A stretch of 64,000 bases of DNA from Sphingosinicella microcystinivorans. GTDB lineage: Bacteria > Pseudomonadota > Alphaproteobacteria > Sphingomonadales > Sphingomonadaceae. A model generated the notes under the pieces. That model was not told the origin of the DNA. It made no database searches and saw only the letters and a list, made by a program, of their open reading frames with translations. The translations under genes and the position numbers were made by a program. Positions 45,956 to 59,225 of the stretch are shown piece by piece. The stretch's first letter is position 1. Each line of letters opens with the position of its first letter. The stretch is from assembly GCF_003634215.1 (NCBI RefSeq), contig NZ_RBWX01000007.1, positions 360,001 through 424,000 of the forward strand, written 5' to 3'.

Positions 45956-46833
45956 AGAACTTCGCCGCAGCCCTCGTAGCGCTTGCGGTCGAGCGTCATG
46001 GTGACGGCGTAGGCGTAAGGCTTGCCGCTCATCGTGTCCTCGCACCGTTTCTTCACGATCGAAACGGCGAGTGAGGATTTGCCGTCCGCGACCGCAAAGT
46101 TGCTCGTGCCTTCCAGCGAGAGGCGTGCGGGCGCCTTGAACGTGGCGGTCTTCGCGCCGTAGTCGGCGATCACCTCCACGTCCCAGCCGGTGGCGATGTC
46201 CATCGTCCAGCCTGGTTCCTGCCCGACAGCATGGAAGTGTACCACAGGCCCCGGAGGCACGGGCATTTCGGGGAGGCCGCCCGGCTGATCCCACTCGCGC
46301 GGGCCGTTCACGCGCCAGACTTCCTTGCCGTCCGCGTCGTAAAGCACCGTGTAAGGAAGGCCGGGCGCGCCGAGCGTGGTGGCGAGCGCGCCTTCCTCAT
46401 CGAGCAGGATCGTCATGTGCTGGAGCTTCGCCTTGGCGAGGAACGGTCTCACCTTGGCCCAGCCCTGCAGATCCTGGCTGATGCCGACCACCGCCATCTC
46501 GCCCGCCTTCGCTTTCGCAAGCCGATCGAGCGCGGGCATTTCGGCGATGCAGGGCGCGCACCAGGTCGCCCACAGGTTCACGAGGACCGGCTTGCCCCGG
46601 AAATCGGCGAGTGTCACCTTGCTGCCGTCCTCGCGCGAGAATGTCTGCGTGGGGGCGGGCGTGCCGGCCTGCGACGTGTCCACTGATCCGGTCGCCGTTT
46701 TCGCGGCGGCTTTCTTCGTTGCCGGCGCCGCGCTTTCTTGCGAGGCGAGCGCGTCTGCTTTATCGGCCTCCTTGGCTTTGCCGCAGGCGGAAAGCGGCAT
46801 GAGAACGAGGATCGCGAACATTACAGACCGCAT
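45952..46833 (-). CDS. TlpA-like thioredoxin lipoprotein fused to a COG3650-like domain
   Basis: 293 residues from the ATG at 46833 (GGAG 8 nt upstream). A signal peptide ends in a lipobox LMPLSAC with Cys17, so it is a lipoprotein. Residues 45-190 are a TlpA-type thioredoxin domain with [21 protein letters not shown]. Beyond [16 protein letters not shown] the protein continues with [16 protein letters not shown], which looks like the COG3650 / HslJ-type small beta-domain usually encoded separately. The combination would place a thiol-disulfide reductase and a stress-linked domain on one lipid-anchored protein. It is divergent from argH. Confidence 0.8.
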   Translation of the reverse strand: MRSVMFAILVLMPLSACGKAKEADKADALASQESAAPATKKAAAKTATGSVDTSQAGTPAPTQTFSREDGSKVTLADFRGKPVLVNLWATWCAPCIAEMPALDRLAKAKAGEMAVVGISQDLQGWAKVRPFLAKAKLQHMTILLDEEGALATTLGAPGLPYTVLYDADGKEVWRVNGPREWDQPGGLPEMPVPPGPVVHFHAVGQEPGWTMDIATGWDVEVIADYGAKTATFKAPARLSLEGTSNFAVADGKSSLAVSIVKKRCEDTMSGKPYAYAVTMTLDRKRYEGCGEVL

Positions 46834-46849
46834 TGCAAACTCCAATGAC

Positions 46850-48217
46850 ATGTGGGGTGGCCGCTTCGCCGAAGGACCATCTGCTGTCATGCGGGACATT
46901 AATGTCTCTATCGGCGTGGACAAGCGCCTGTGGCGTCAGGACATCGCAGGCAGCCGCGCACATGCCGCGATGCTGGCCGCAGCGGGCATTCTTTCCAAGG
47001 CGGATGCAGCCGAAATCGCGCGCGGGCTCGATGCGATAGACGCCGAGTATGCCGCGGGCGGCCTCGTGGAAAACGCCGCGCTTGAAGACATCCACATGCA
47101 CGTCGAGGCCCGGTTGAAGGAGATTATCGGCGAGCCCGCCGGGCGGCTCCACACCGCGCGCTCCCGCAACGATCAGGTGGCGACCGATTTCCGCCTGTGG
47201 GTACGTGACGCGATCGATGCGATCGACGCGGGGATCGGCGGTTTCCAGAAAGCGCTCCTGGTGCGCGCGGAGCAGCACGCGGCGGACGTGATGCCGGGCT
47301 TCACGCACCTGCAGACCGCGCAGCCGGTCACGCTTGGTCACCACCTGATGGCGTACCACGAGATGACGCGGCGCGATCGCGGCCGGTTCGCCGATGCGCG
47401 GGCGCGGCTCAACGAATCGCCGCTCGGCGCCGCAGCGCTTGCGGGCACGTCGTTCCCGATCGATCGCCAGGCGACCGCGAAGGCGCTCGGCTTCGATCGG
47501 CCGATGGCGAACAGCCTCGATGCCGTCTCGGACCGCGATTTCGCGCTCGAATTCCTGTCGGCGGCGGCAATGGCCGGGCTGCACCTGTCGCGGCTTGCCG
47601 AGGAGATCATCATCTGGGCGAGCCAGCCCTATGGGTTCGTGAAGCTGCCCGATGCCTTCTCGACCGGCTCATCGATCATGCCGCAGAAACGCAATCCCGA
47701 CGCCGCGGAGCTGGTGCGCGCGAAGGCGGGACTGTTCCTGGGGGCGTACCAGCGCCTTGCCGTCATCATGAAGGGGCTGCCGCTCGCCTATTCGAAGGAC
47801 ATGCAGGACGACAAGGCGCCGGTGTTCGAGGCGTTCGATACGCTCGCGCTGTGCCTCGCCGCGATGACCGGCATGGTGGAGACGATCACGTTCGACACCG
47901 CCCGGATGCGCGCGGCGGCGGGCACTGGGTTCTCAACCGCGACCGACCTTGCCGACTGGCTGGTGCGCGAGGGCGGCGTGCCGTTCCGCGAGGCCCACCA
48001 CATCACCGGCCGCTGCGTCGCGGCTGCCGAGGCGGCGGGATGCGATCTCGCGGCGCTGCCGCTGGAGACGCTGCGCGTTGTCGACGCGCGCATCGATGAG
48101 CGTGTTTTCGGCGTACTCACTGTGGATGCATCGGTCGCGAGCCGCACGAGTTTTGGCGGCACATCGCCCGCGAACGTGCGCGCGGCCGTCGTCGCGGCGC
48201 GGGAGGCGGGCCAATGA
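46850..48217 (+). CDS. argH: Argininosuccinate lyase
   Basis: 455 residues from ATG 46850 ([14 protein letters not shown]). It splits argininosuccinate into arginine and fumarate. Family signature [14 protein letters not shown] is near residue 277, with [15 protein letters not shown] and [14 protein letters not shown]. No ATG lies upstream in frame. The small lipoprotein gene and lysA follow with overlaps, a frequent argH-lptM-lysA arrangement. Confidence 0.96.
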   Translation: MWGGRFAEGPSAVMRDINVSIGVDKRLWRQDIAGSRAHAAMLAAAGILSKADAAEIARGLDAIDAEYAAGGLVENAALEDIHMHVEARLKEIIGEPAGRLHTARSRNDQVATDFRLWVRDAIDAIDAGIGGFQKALLVRAEQHAADVMPGFTHLQTAQPVTLGHHLMAYHEMTRRDRGRFADARARLNESPLGAAALAGTSFPIDRQATAKALGFDRPMANSLDAVSDRDFALEFLSAAAMAGLHLSRLAEEIIIWASQPYGFVKLPDAFSTGSSIMPQKRNPDAAELVRAKAGLFLGAYQRLAVIMKGLPLAYSKDMQDDKAPVFEAFDTLALCLAAMTGMVETITFDTARMRAAAGTGFSTATDLADWLVREGGVPFREAHHITGRCVAAAEAAGCDLAALPLETLRVVDARIDERVFGVLTVDASVASRTSFGGTSPANVRAAVVAAREAGQ

Positions 48218-48444
48218 AGGCTGCACTACCTCTGCTGCTTCTACTTGCCGCGTGCGGGGCCAAGGGGCCGCTCGCGTGGCCTGAAGGCGGCCCGCCTCCG
48301 CCGCCGCCCGGCGTGAAGGAACCGCTCACCACCGAGCAGATGCTGAAGCCGCCGCCGCAGGCTGCGCCCGAGCGCGTCGACGATCCGGTCCGCCGCTCGG
48401 AAGAGCGACGCGACGACGAATTCGATCTGCCGCCGGGGCTCTGA
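48214..48444 (+). CDS. lptM: LptM-like (YifL) small lipoprotein
   Basis: 76 residues. A signal peptide ends in [17 protein letters not shown], the Cys-G-x-KGPL pattern of LptM, followed by a Pro-rich tail and an acidic end. In E. coli LptM mimics LPS and helps LptD disulfide maturation. It sits between argH and lysA as in many proteobacteria and overlaps both. Confidence 0.78.
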   Translation: MKAALPLLLLLAACGAKGPLAWPEGGPPPPPPGVKEPLTTEQMLKPPPQAAPERVDDPVRRSEERRDDEFDLPPGL

Positions 48445-49712
48445 TGGACCATTTCCAGCACAGGGACGGCCGCCTGATGGCCGAGGATGTCGATGTGGCG
48501 GCGCTCGCCGATACCGTCGGCACGCCTTTTTACTGTTATTCGTCGGCGACGATCGAACGGCACTTCACCGTGTTCCGCGATGCGGTGGCGGGCGCAGGCA
48601 ATGGGCCGCCGCTCGTCGCCTATGCAGTGAAGGCGAACTCGAATCAGGCGGTGATCGCAACGCTGGCGCGGATCGGCGCGGGGGCGGATGTCGTTTCGCT
48701 CGGCGAGATGAAGCGCGCGCTCGCGGCGGGCGTCCCGGCCGAGCGCATCGTCTTCTCGGGCGTCGGCAAGACGGCCGACGAGATGGAAGCCGCGATTCAC
48801 GCGGGCGTCTTTCAGATCAATCTTGAATCGCTGCCCGAGGCGGAGATGCTCTCGGCGGTCGCGGCGCGCATGGGGCGCACGGTGCCGGTGGCGTTCCGCG
48901 TGAACCCCGATGTCGATGCGGGCACGCACGCCAAGATCTCGACCGGCAAGGCCGAGAACAAGTTCGGCATACCCATCGATACCACGCAGGAAGCGTTTGC
49001 GCTGGCGGCGGCGCTTCCGGGCATCGAGCCTGTCGGCGTCGCGCTGCACATCGGCAGCCAGCTGACCGATCTTGCACCGCTTGAAAAGGCGTTCACCCGC
49101 CTCGGTGCGCTGATTGCGGAACTGCGCGCGGCAGGCCACACCGTCAGCCGCGCCGATCTCGGCGGCGGGCTTGGCGTCCCCTACATGGCGCACACCCCTG
49201 GGCCGCCGCTCCCCGAAGCCTATGGCGCGATGGTCGCGCGCGTCACCGCCGAGTGGGACGTGCGCCTGACGTTCGAGCCGGGGCGCGTGATCGTGGGCAA
49301 TGCAGGCGTGCTCGTTTCGCGCGTGATCCGCGTGAAGACGGGCGCGACGACCGACTTCGTGATCATCGACGCGGCGATGAACGATCTGCTGCGCCCCAGC
49401 CTCTACGACGCGTGGCACGACATCGATTCGGTGATGCAGACGGACGCGCGGATGACCGCAACGGTTGTCGGCCCGGTGTGCGAAACCGGTGACACGTTTG
49501 CGGAAGGGCGTGAGATTCCTGCGGTGGAGGCCGGCGATCTGGTCGTCTTCCGCACCGCGGGCGCTTATGGTGCAGCGATGGCTTCGACCTACAATTCCCG
49601 CCTGCTGACGCCCGAGGTGCTGGTGAAGGGCGATAAATGGGCGCTGGTGCGGCCGCGCAGCACGATCGAGGATTTGATCGCGCAGGACCGCGTACCCAAC
49701 TGGGTGGGGTAG
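48444..49712 (+). CDS. lysA: Diaminopimelate decarboxylase
   Basis: 422 residues of fold-type III PLP enzymes. The PLP lysine is in YAVKANSNQAV (Lys63), LGGGLGVPY is the phosphate-binding loop, and CETGDTFAEGREIP contains the catalytic Cys of the partner subunit. It makes lysine from meso-DAP. It begins on the last base of the lptM stop. Confidence 0.95.
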   Translation: MDHFQHRDGRLMAEDVDVAALADTVGTPFYCYSSATIERHFTVFRDAVAGAGNGPPLVAYAVKANSNQAVIATLARIGAGADVVSLGEMKRALAAGVPAERIVFSGVGKTADEMEAAIHAGVFQINLESLPEAEMLSAVAARMGRTVPVAFRVNPDVDAGTHAKISTGKAENKFGIPIDTTQEAFALAAALPGIEPVGVALHIGSQLTDLAPLEKAFTRLGALIAELRAAGHTVSRADLGGGLGVPYMAHTPGPPLPEAYGAMVARVTAEWDVRLTFEPGRVIVGNAGVLVSRVIRVKTGATTDFVIIDAAMNDLLRPSLYDAWHDIDSVMQTDARMTATVVGPVCETGDTFAEGREIPAVEAGDLVVFRTAGAYGAAMASTYNSRLLTPEVLVKGDKWALVRPRSTIEDLIAQDRVPNWVG

Positions 49713-49716
49713 CGCG

Positions 49717-52068
49717 ATGACCGCGCCCGCGCCGCAGCAAGCCTTCCTTGCCGCGATGCGCGTGCCGCTCGCTCTTTCGGGCATCGTTCTCGCCGCAGAG
49801 CGTGCGCTGCCGCGCGAACTCGGCCTTGTCCTCACGCTCTGGCTGCTTTGGATCGCCGCCGCATTGCTTGGGCTGATGCAGGCCGTGCCGGGGACGCTGC
49901 GCGTCGCACTGCTGGCGCTCCTCATCGTCGGCACGGCCGCCCTGTCGATCCGCGCGGCCTGGCGCATCGGCGTTCCTACGCCTGCCGCGCGCCGGGCGCG
50001 ACTGGAGCGGGGTGGCGGGCTCCGCCGGGGGGCGCTCGCACTTGTCGCCGACGCGCCCGTCAGCGATCCGGACGATTTGGGCGCCGCGCTCTGGGGGCGT
50101 GCGCTTGCTGATGCCCGGACGCTGCGACCGCGCCTCGGCCGCCTTGAATGGCAGCCGACACTCGAAACCCGTTACGGGCTCTGGCCGCTCATCGGCACGG
50201 CGCTGTTCCTCGGCCTGATGCTCGCGAAGGCGGACGCGCCGCAGAGACTCGCGGCTGCCTTCTCGCCGTGGCCGACGACGCTGGAAGGCGTGCGTGTCGC
50301 GGTGACGCTGGAGCCGCCCGCCTATGTGGGCGCGCCGCCGCGCCGTATCGATCTGAAGGGCGGGGCGGAGGCCGCGCTTGATGGGCTCGCCGCAAGCCGG
50401 GTCACGATCCGCGTCGAAGGTCTTGAAGGCGGCTGGCACGTCGCAGGCCCCGATATGGATGCGGCGGCGGAAGGCGGGCGCGTGTCCTTTCCGCTGAAAC
50501 GCGCGGGCGAATACAGCGTGCAGCAGGGCAGTCGCCGGATAGCGGCGCTCGACCTTTCGCTTGCCGCCGATCTGAGGCCAGCGATCCGTTTTGATGGCGA
50601 TCCCGCCATCACGCCCACCGGCGCGCTTCGGCTCGGCTTCCGCCTGCGCGACGATCACGGCGTTTCCGCGCTGTCGCTACGCGTCCGGCGGGGCAAGGAG
50701 GTGCGCGACGTCGATCTCGAAACGCGCGTACCGCCGGGGCGAGGCAGTGTATTTGCCGATCTCACGCCGCATCCGTTCGCCGGATCAGTCGTGGAGCTGA
50801 TGTTCGTCGCAACCGACGGCGCCGGGCAAGAAGGTGTGTCGCCGCCCATCCGCATCACGCTGCCGCAGCGCCGCTTCGCCAACCCGCTCGCGCAGGCGAT
50901 TGTCGCTGTGCGCGCCGATCTGCTCGCCGGCGCAAAAAGAAGCATCATTGCACGCCGTCTTTCGGTGCTGGCGGCTGACCACACGGCGTATCAGGGCGAT
51001 CTCGGCGTGTTCGCGGGGCTGCGCTCCGCGACGTGGCGGCTTGTTCACGATACGCGCAAGGATGCGCGGAACAGCATCGCGGCGCTGCTGTGGGACATCG
51101 CCACCGACCTTGAAGATGGCGGCGCGACGCAGGCGATGGATGCGATGCGCCGCGCCATGGAAGACCTGGCGCGGGGCATCGACGCGGGCGACGACACGGC
51201 GCTTGCGGCGATGGCGGACCGGCTCGAAGCTGCGATGAGCGAGTATCTCAGCCGCCAGATCCAGGCCGCGCTTTCCGAAGGCGGCGCGCAGCCGCCTTCA
51301 TCGACGGGCGCCTCCGGCGTATCGGTCGATCTCGGCTTCCTGGACCAGATGTTCGCGGACCTTCGCGATCGGCTGGCGGCGGGAGACAAGGCAGGGGCGG
51401 CAGAGGCGCTCGCGAACCTGCGGCAGCTCATGGAAACGATCCGGTTTGGCAATGCGCCGCCCGATCCGGCGGCACAGGCCCGCGCCGCCGCCGCTGCCGA
51501 GGCCGCGCAGGCGCTCCGCGCGATCGAGGCGCGGCAGGGCGCGCTGCGCGACGCGACGATCGCCGATATGATCGAGGCCTCGTTCGGGAACGACAGCGGC
51601 CTTCGCGAAAACGCCCCGCCGCAGCGCACACTGGGGTCGGACACCGAAGCGCTCGTCAAACAGTTCGGCGCGGCAGGCGTGCCTGCGCCGCAGCCGCTCG
51701 GCGCGGCCGCGAAGGCAATGGGGGAAGCGGCACGTGCGCTCGGCGCCGGGGATGCGGGCGGTGCGATCCGGGCGCAAACGCGCGCGCTCGATCTGCTCCG
51801 GCAGGCGGCGAACGCGGCGGAGGCGACGGCGCAGCAGATGGCGCAGGCGGCGGGCGCGGGCGCGATGCAGCCGGGCGCGGCAGGCTCGGGGCTCGATCCG
51901 CTTGGGCGTCCGGGCACCGGGTTTGGGCAGGGCGCGGTCAAGCTCCCCGACCAGGCGGATGTGCGGCGTATCCAGCAGATACGAAAGATTCTCGAAGAAC
52001 GCGCAAGCGACCCCTCGCGTTCGGACGAGGAACGGGGCTATTACCTTAGACTTCTCAAGCGGTTCTAG
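49717..52068 (+). CDS. DUF4175 / TIGR02302 family membrane protein
   Basis: 783 residues. Two or three hydrophobic segments near the start (LVLTLWLLWIAAALLG; VALLALLIVG) and one near residue 165, then a large soluble part with MADRLEAAM, several Ala-rich helices, and a final LEERASDPSRSDEERGYYLRLLKRF typical of the family. Family members lie next to lysA in alphaproteobacteria and are unstudied as far as I know. Confidence 0.85.
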   Translation: MTAPAPQQAFLAAMRVPLALSGIVLAAERALPRELGLVLTLWLLWIAAALLGLMQAVPGTLRVALLALLIVGTAALSIRAAWRIGVPTPAARRARLERGGGLRRGALALVADAPVSDPDDLGAALWGRALADARTLRPRLGRLEWQPTLETRYGLWPLIGTALFLGLMLAKADAPQRLAAAFSPWPTTLEGVRVAVTLEPPAYVGAPPRRIDLKGGAEAALDGLAASRVTIRVEGLEGGWHVAGPDMDAAAEGGRVSFPLKRAGEYSVQQGSRRIAALDLSLAADLRPAIRFDGDPAITPTGALRLGFRLRDDHGVSALSLRVRRGKEVRDVDLETRVPPGRGSVFADLTPHPFAGSVVELMFVATDGAGQEGVSPPIRITLPQRRFANPLAQAIVAVRADLLAGAKRSIIARRLSVLAADHTAYQGDLGVFAGLRSATWRLVHDTRKDARNSIAALLWDIATDLEDGGATQAMDAMRRAMEDLARGIDAGDDTALAAMADRLEAAMSEYLSRQIQAALSEGGAQPPSSTGASGVSVDLGFLDQMFADLRDRLAAGDKAGAAEALANLRQLMETIRFGNAPPDPAAQARAAAAAEAAQALRAIEARQGALRDATIADMIEASFGNDSGLRENAPPQRTLGSDTEALVKQFGAAGVPAPQPLGAAAKAMGEAARALGAGDAGGAIRAQTRALDLLRQAANAAEATAQQMAQAAGAGAMQPGAAGSGLDPLGRPGTGFGQGAVKLPDQADVRRIQQIRKILEERASDPSRSDEERGYYLRLLKRF

Positions 52069-52087
52069 GACGGGAGAGCGAGAGCGG

Positions 52088-52960
52088 ATGCGCAAGGTTC
52101 GAACAGCGGTGTTCCCGGTGGGCGGTCTCGGCACGCGGTTCCTGCCGGCGACTAAAGCGATGCCGAAGGAGATGCTGCCCGTCGTCGACCGGCCGCTCAT
52201 CCAATATGCGGTGGACGAGGCGGTCGCGGCGGGGATCGAGCAGATGATCTTCGTCACCGGTCGCGGCAAGAATGCCATCGAAGACCATTTCGACCGTCAC
52301 TATGAACTTGAATCGACTCTCGGCGAACGCGGCAAGAACGAGGTGCTGGCGCAGCTCGAGGGCACGCGCTTCGCCGCCGGAACGATCGCCTATGTCCGCC
52401 AGCGCGAACCGCTCGGGCTCGGCCATGCCGTCTGGTGCGCGCGGCATCTGATCGGCGACAATCCGTTCGCGGTTCTGCTCCCCGACGAACTCTTGTGGAA
52501 TCCGGCGAGGCCCTGTCTGAAGGCGATGGTCGAGGCACATGCCGAGGTCGGCGGCAACGTCATCGGCGTGCTCGACGTGCCGCGCGAGCACACGCACCGC
52601 TACGGCATCGTCTCGCCCGGCGCGCAGCGCGGCGCGCTCACGGAAGTGCTCGGCCTCGTCGAAAAGCCCAAGCCCGCCGATGCGCCCTCAACGATGGCCG
52701 CGATCGGCCGCTACATCCTCGAACCCGCCGTCATGGAAAAGCTGGAGGCGCGCAAGCGCGGGGCGGGCGACGAGATTCAGCTTACCGACGCGATGGCGGA
52801 GCTGATCGGCGGTTCGCCGTTCCACGCGCTGCCCTTTGAAGGCACGCGCTATGATTGCGGCGACAAGGCCGGCTACGTGACGGCGAACATCGCGCTTGCG
52901 CTCGAACGCGACGACATAGGCCCGGAGGTGAAGGCGTGGATCGACGCGAACGTGCGCTGA
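52088..52960 (+). CDS. galU: UTP--glucose-1-phosphate uridylyltransferase
   Basis: 290 residues from the ATG at 52088; the long upstream open frame is chance. VFPVGGLGTRFLPATKAMPKEMLPVVDRP is the nucleotide-binding start, and LEKPKPADAPS-like and EIQLTDAM segments follow. It makes UDP-glucose, a precursor for surface polysaccharide, so it may feed the locus at the left of the window. It overlaps the esterase gene by one base. Confidence 0.95.
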   Translation: MRKVRTAVFPVGGLGTRFLPATKAMPKEMLPVVDRPLIQYAVDEAVAAGIEQMIFVTGRGKNAIEDHFDRHYELESTLGERGKNEVLAQLEGTRFAAGTIAYVRQREPLGLGHAVWCARHLIGDNPFAVLLPDELLWNPARPCLKAMVEAHAEVGGNVIGVLDVPREHTHRYGIVSPGAQRGALTEVLGLVEKPKPADAPSTMAAIGRYILEPAVMEKLEARKRGAGDEIQLTDAMAELIGGSPFHALPFEGTRYDCGDKAGYVTANIALALERDDIGPEVKAWIDANVR

Positions 52961-53682
52961 TGCCGCCATCAGGCCTTGCGCCGCCAACGCTCGGGCGTTT
53001 CGCGCTCGAAGTGAAAGCCGTGCCGGAATTCTGCCGCTTCGTCATGAAGCGGCGAACGCAGGGCTTGCCGAAGGGCGATGGCCATCCCGTGATCGTTTTT
53101 CCGGGCTTCCTGGCGAGCGATGCGCTTACGTGGCCGCTACGGCGCCGTCTCAGCGCGCTCGGCTACTGGAATGCCGGGTGGCGCTTCGGCACCAATCTTG
53201 GCCTCAAACCCGGCCTGCTTGCGCAGATGGTGCATTATGTGAAGTCGGTGCACGCCGGGCAGAAGCGCAAGGTGAGCCTCGTCGGCTGGAGCCTCGGCGG
53301 GCTCTACGCGCGCGAGATCGCGAAACGTATTCCTGACCGTGTACGGCTGGTCGTAACATTGGGCACGCCCGCCGCGCGGGACCTTCACGCAAACAACGCC
53401 TGGCGGCTCTATGAGCGGCTGAACGACCATAGCGTGGACGCGCCGCCGATCGAAACCAACCTCATGGAGCTGCCGCCCGTGCCGGTGACGTCGATCTTGA
53501 CACCCTTCGACGGCATCGTCGCGCCCGAGAGCGCCGACATCGGCAGCGGCCCGACGTGGGAGACGCTGAAGGTGCGCGGCACGCATATCGGGCTTGCGTG
53601 GAACGCCGACGTGCTGCGCATCGTGGCCGACCGGCTGGCGCAGCCGGAAGCAGGGTGGGGGCCTTACCGACCGAAGGGCTGA
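52960..53682 (+). CDS. Alpha/beta-hydrolase (esterase/lipase-like)
   Basis: 240 residues. VIVFPGFLASD begins the fold, and the nucleophile elbow is LVGWSLGGLYAREIA. A DGIVAPESA segment carries the acid and RGTHIGLAWN the histidine, completing a Ser-Asp-His triad. Substrate not known. It is translationally coupled to galU. The shared two-way terminator with the atp operon lies just downstream. Confidence 0.85.
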   Translation: MPPSGLAPPTLGRFALEVKAVPEFCRFVMKRRTQGLPKGDGHPVIVFPGFLASDALTWPLRRRLSALGYWNAGWRFGTNLGLKPGLLAQMVHYVKSVHAGQKRKVSLVGWSLGGLYAREIAKRIPDRVRLVVTLGTPAARDLHANNAWRLYERLNDHSVDAPPIETNLMELPPVPVTSILTPFDGIVAPESADIGSGPTWETLKVRGTHIGLAWNADVLRIVADRLAQPEAGWGPYRPKG

Positions 53683-53708
53683 GGGCGCGCGGCTGAACAC
53701 CTGAATAG

Positions 53709-53743
53709 AAAAAGGCCCGGCATTCTCATGCACGGGCCTTTTT
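53709..53743. terminator. Two-way rho-independent terminator
   Basis: AAAAAGGCCCG and CGGGCCTTTTT form a perfect 11-bp inverted repeat around a 13-nt loop. The T-run on each strand suits both the esterase gene (plus) and the atp operon (minus), which converge here. Confidence 0.92.
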
Positions 53744-53769
53744 CATTCGGCAGTCTTGCAGCTGTGCGC

Positions 53770-54177
53770 TCAGTTGGCGGCGACGGCCTGCATCGCCTCG
53801 TAGCGGGCAACCTGCTTTTCAGCGACGGCGCGCTCGACGTCCGACTTGGCAAGGCGCACGTCCTCGCGGGCATCGGAGAGCTTCTTGGCAACCTCGTCGG
53901 CCTTGATCTCCGCGACCGGAACCGCGTTTTCGGCAAGGATGGTGAGGCCGCTGTCGTTCACCTCGGCGAAGCCGCCGTCGATGAAGATGCGCGTCGCCGG
54001 GCTGCTCGCGCTCTCATACACCTCGATCGCGCCGGGACGGATCGTGGACATGAAAGGCGCGTGGCCTGCGAGCACGCCGAAGTCGCCTTCCGTGCCCGGC
54101 ACGACCACCATGTGGACGTCGCCGGAGCGCAGAAGCCGCTCGGGGCTCACCAGTTCGAAGTGGAGGTTGTCCGCCAT
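53770..54177 (-). CDS. atpC: ATP synthase F1 subunit epsilon
   Basis: 135 residues. [31 protein letters not shown] and [12 protein letters not shown] define the epsilon beta-sandwich, followed by a helical hairpin. It couples rotation of the central stalk and inhibits ATP hydrolysis. It begins directly after the atpD stop. Confidence 0.94.
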   Translation of the reverse strand: MADNLHFELVSPERLLRSGDVHMVVVPGTEGDFGVLAGHAPFMSTIRPGAIEVYESASSPATRIFIDGGFAEVNDSGLTILAENAVPVAEIKADEVAKKLSDAREDVRLAKSDVERAVAEKQVARYEAMQAVAAN

Positions 54178-55632
<1,455 letters not shown>

Positions 55633-55654
55633 CTATCCTTGCCTTCGTATCTGA

Positions 55655-56539
55655 CTAGAGCGCTTCGGCGCCCGAAATGATCTCGACGAGTTCGGTCGTG
55701 ATCGCTGCCTGGCGCTGCCGGTTGTACTGGATCGACAGGCGGTTGATCATGTCGCCGGCGTTGCGCGTGGCATTGTCCATCGCGGTCATGCGGCTGCCCT
55801 GCTCCGACGCGGCGTTCTCCAGGAGCGCGCGGAAGAGCTGGACCGAAAGGTTGCGCGGCAACAGGTCCGCGAGAATGCCTTCCTCGTCCGGCTCGTACTC
55901 GACGGCCGCGGAGACACCCGCCGCTGCCTCGCCGCCGCCGGCCTGCACCGGAACGGGGAGGATCTGCTGCTCGGTCGGCTCCTGAACGAGCGCCGACTGG
56001 AACTTCGCGTAGTAGAGGTAGGCGACATCGAACTCGCCCGCCTCGTAGCGCGCGGCGATGTCGTCGGCGATCGGTGCGGCATGCTCGAAGCCGATCTGCT
56101 TCACGCCCGCGAACTCGGTGGACGCGATGATCGTGCCGGGGAACAGGCGGCGGATGACCGCGCCGCCCTTCTTGCCGACGAGATAGAACTTCACCGTCTT
56201 GCCCGCAGCGATCAGCGCAAGCGCGCGCTGGCGCGCCGCCTTCACGATGTTCGCGTTGAACGCGCCGGCAAGGCCGCGGTCCGACGTGCAGACGACGAGG
56301 AGGTAAGTGTCCTCCTTGCCCGAGCCCGTCAGCATCTTGGAGGTCTGCGGCCCCGGCGTGACGCGCGCGCCCAGCGAGGCGACAACCGCTTCGATCCGGC
56401 TCGCGTAGGGACGGCCCGCCTCAGCGGCTTCCTGCGCGCGCCGAAGCTTGGCGGCAGCCACCATCTTCATCGCCTTCGTGATCTTCTGGGTCGATTTGAC
56501 CGAGGCGATCCGAAGCTTGAGGGATTTGAGGGTTGCCAT
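55655..56539 (-). CDS. atpG: ATP synthase F1 subunit gamma
   Basis: 294 residues. The N-terminal coiled coil begins MATLKSLKLRIASVKSTQKITKAMKMVAAAKLRRAQ, and the C-terminal helix ends YNRQRQAAITTELVEIISGAEAL, the signature that forms the rotating shaft. Some 28 bp before atpD. Confidence 0.97.
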   Translation of the reverse strand: MATLKSLKLRIASVKSTQKITKAMKMVAAAKLRRAQEAAEAGRPYASRIEAVVASLGARVTPGPQTSKMLTGSGKEDTYLLVVCTSDRGLAGAFNANIVKAARQRALALIAAGKTVKFYLVGKKGGAVIRRLFPGTIIASTEFAGVKQIGFEHAAPIADDIAARYEAGEFDVAYLYYAKFQSALVQEPTEQQILPVPVQAGGGEAAAGVSAAVEYEPDEEGILADLLPRNLSVQLFRALLENAASEQGSRMTAMDNATRNAGDMINRLSIQYNRQRQAAITTELVEIISGAEAL

Positions 56540-56552
56540 CTAGGTGTCGGCC

Positions 56553-58088
<1,536 letters not shown>

Positions 58089-58631
58089 TTAACCTTTCAT
58101 CGCCTGCGCCATCGCGCCAAGCTTCGTACGGATTGAACTGTCGATCATGCGGCTGCCGACCTTCACGACGAGGCCGCCGAGGATGGCGGGGTCGACGCTG
58201 ACATCGAGCGCCACGTCGCGGCCGAGGCCGGCCTTGAGCTTCGCCTTCAGCGCATCCTGCTGCTTCGCGGTCAGGGCCTGAGCCGCCGTGACTTCGGCGG
58301 TCACCTCGCCGCGGTGGGCAGCGGCCAGGCCGTTGTAATCGCGGATGATCGCAGACAGCGCGCCGAGACGGCGGTTCTCGGCAAGCACGCCGAGGAATTT
58401 CGTGGTGAGCGGATCGAGCTTGAGCGCTTTCGCGACACCCGCCACGGCTTTCGCCGCTTCGCTGCGTGCGACCCGCGGCGACAGCGTCAGCCCGCGGAAG
58501 TCTTCCGATTCGGAAAGCGCGGCGCGAACCGCGGCAAGACTCGTCTCGACAGCCTCGATGGCCTTGCCGTCACGGGCCAAATCGAACAATGCGGTGGCGT
58601 AACGCCCCGAAAGCCCGTGTGCCCTGCTCAC
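58089..58631 (-). CDS. atpH: ATP synthase F1 subunit delta
   Basis: 180 residues from the GTG at 58631 (SRAHGLSGRYATALFDLA). The frame reaches 58718, but the extra residues are not family-like. VLAENRRLGALSAIIRDYNGLAAAHRGEVTAEVTAAQAL and DPAILGGLVVKVGSRMIDSSI are typical OSCP/delta motifs. It links F1 to the peripheral stalk. First gene of the atpHAGDC operon; F0 genes are elsewhere. Confidence 0.92.
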   Translation of the reverse strand: MSRAHGLSGRYATALFDLARDGKAIEAVETSLAAVRAALSESEDFRGLTLSPRVARSEAAKAVAGVAKALKLDPLTTKFLGVLAENRRLGALSAIIRDYNGLAAAHRGEVTAEVTAAQALTAKQQDALKAKLKAGLGRDVALDVSVDPAILGGLVVKVGSRMIDSSIRTKLGAMAQAMKG

Positions 58632-58919
58632 TGTATTGCCGCCTGTGTCCACGCGTCCTCTTGGGTCTCGTTCGGTGTAAGCCCGGATGTCGAATTGCCT
58701 GCGCATAGCGAAGGGCACGCGAATGCACCCCCTTCACGACTGGCGGGGGCCGACTAGCACGCACCCCTTCATGTTGCAAGGCAGCAAGAGGCGGCAAAAC
58801 ACGGCCTGCGGGGCACGCGACGAAATGCCCCTGATGCGCGCCCGATAGCGACGCGGATCGGGGATTGTTCATAAGCATCGGCGTAAGGACGGGGGTGTCT
58901 TCCGCTGGAGGTTTGTGCC

Positions 58920-59216
58920 GTGCGCTTCACCCGATTCGCGTCTGCCCGATTGATGCTGCCATTTGCCGCGCTGCTGCTTCCGGCCTGCATCGCCCGCACG
59001 GCGGTCGATATCGTCACATTGCCCGTGAAGGCGGCGAGCGCCGGGGTCGATGCCGTCACCACCAGCCAATCGGAGGCGGACGAGAAGCGCGGACGGGAGA
59101 TCAGGAAGCAGGAAGAGCGCATCGGCAAGGCACGCCGAAAGTGCGAGGAGGCCCGCAAGCGCGGCGAATATGACGATAAATGGTGCCCGATCGCGCAGGA
59201 AACCGTCCGCTACTGA
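58920..59216 (+). CDS. Small lipoprotein, unknown
   Basis: 98 residues from a GTG. LMLPFAALLLPACIARTA gives a signal peptide with lipobox LLPAC. Then TAVDIVTLPVKAASAGVDAVTTSQ and a highly charged helix. Similar 'TAVDVVTLPVK' lipoproteins occur in sphingomonads from memory. It is divergent from atpH and converges on msrA. Confidence 0.65.
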   Translation: MRFTRFASARLMLPFAALLLPACIARTAVDIVTLPVKAASAGVDAVTTSQSEADEKRGREIRKQEERIGKARRKCEEARKRGEYDDKWCPIAQETVRY

Positions 59217-59225
59217 CGGGAGAGG

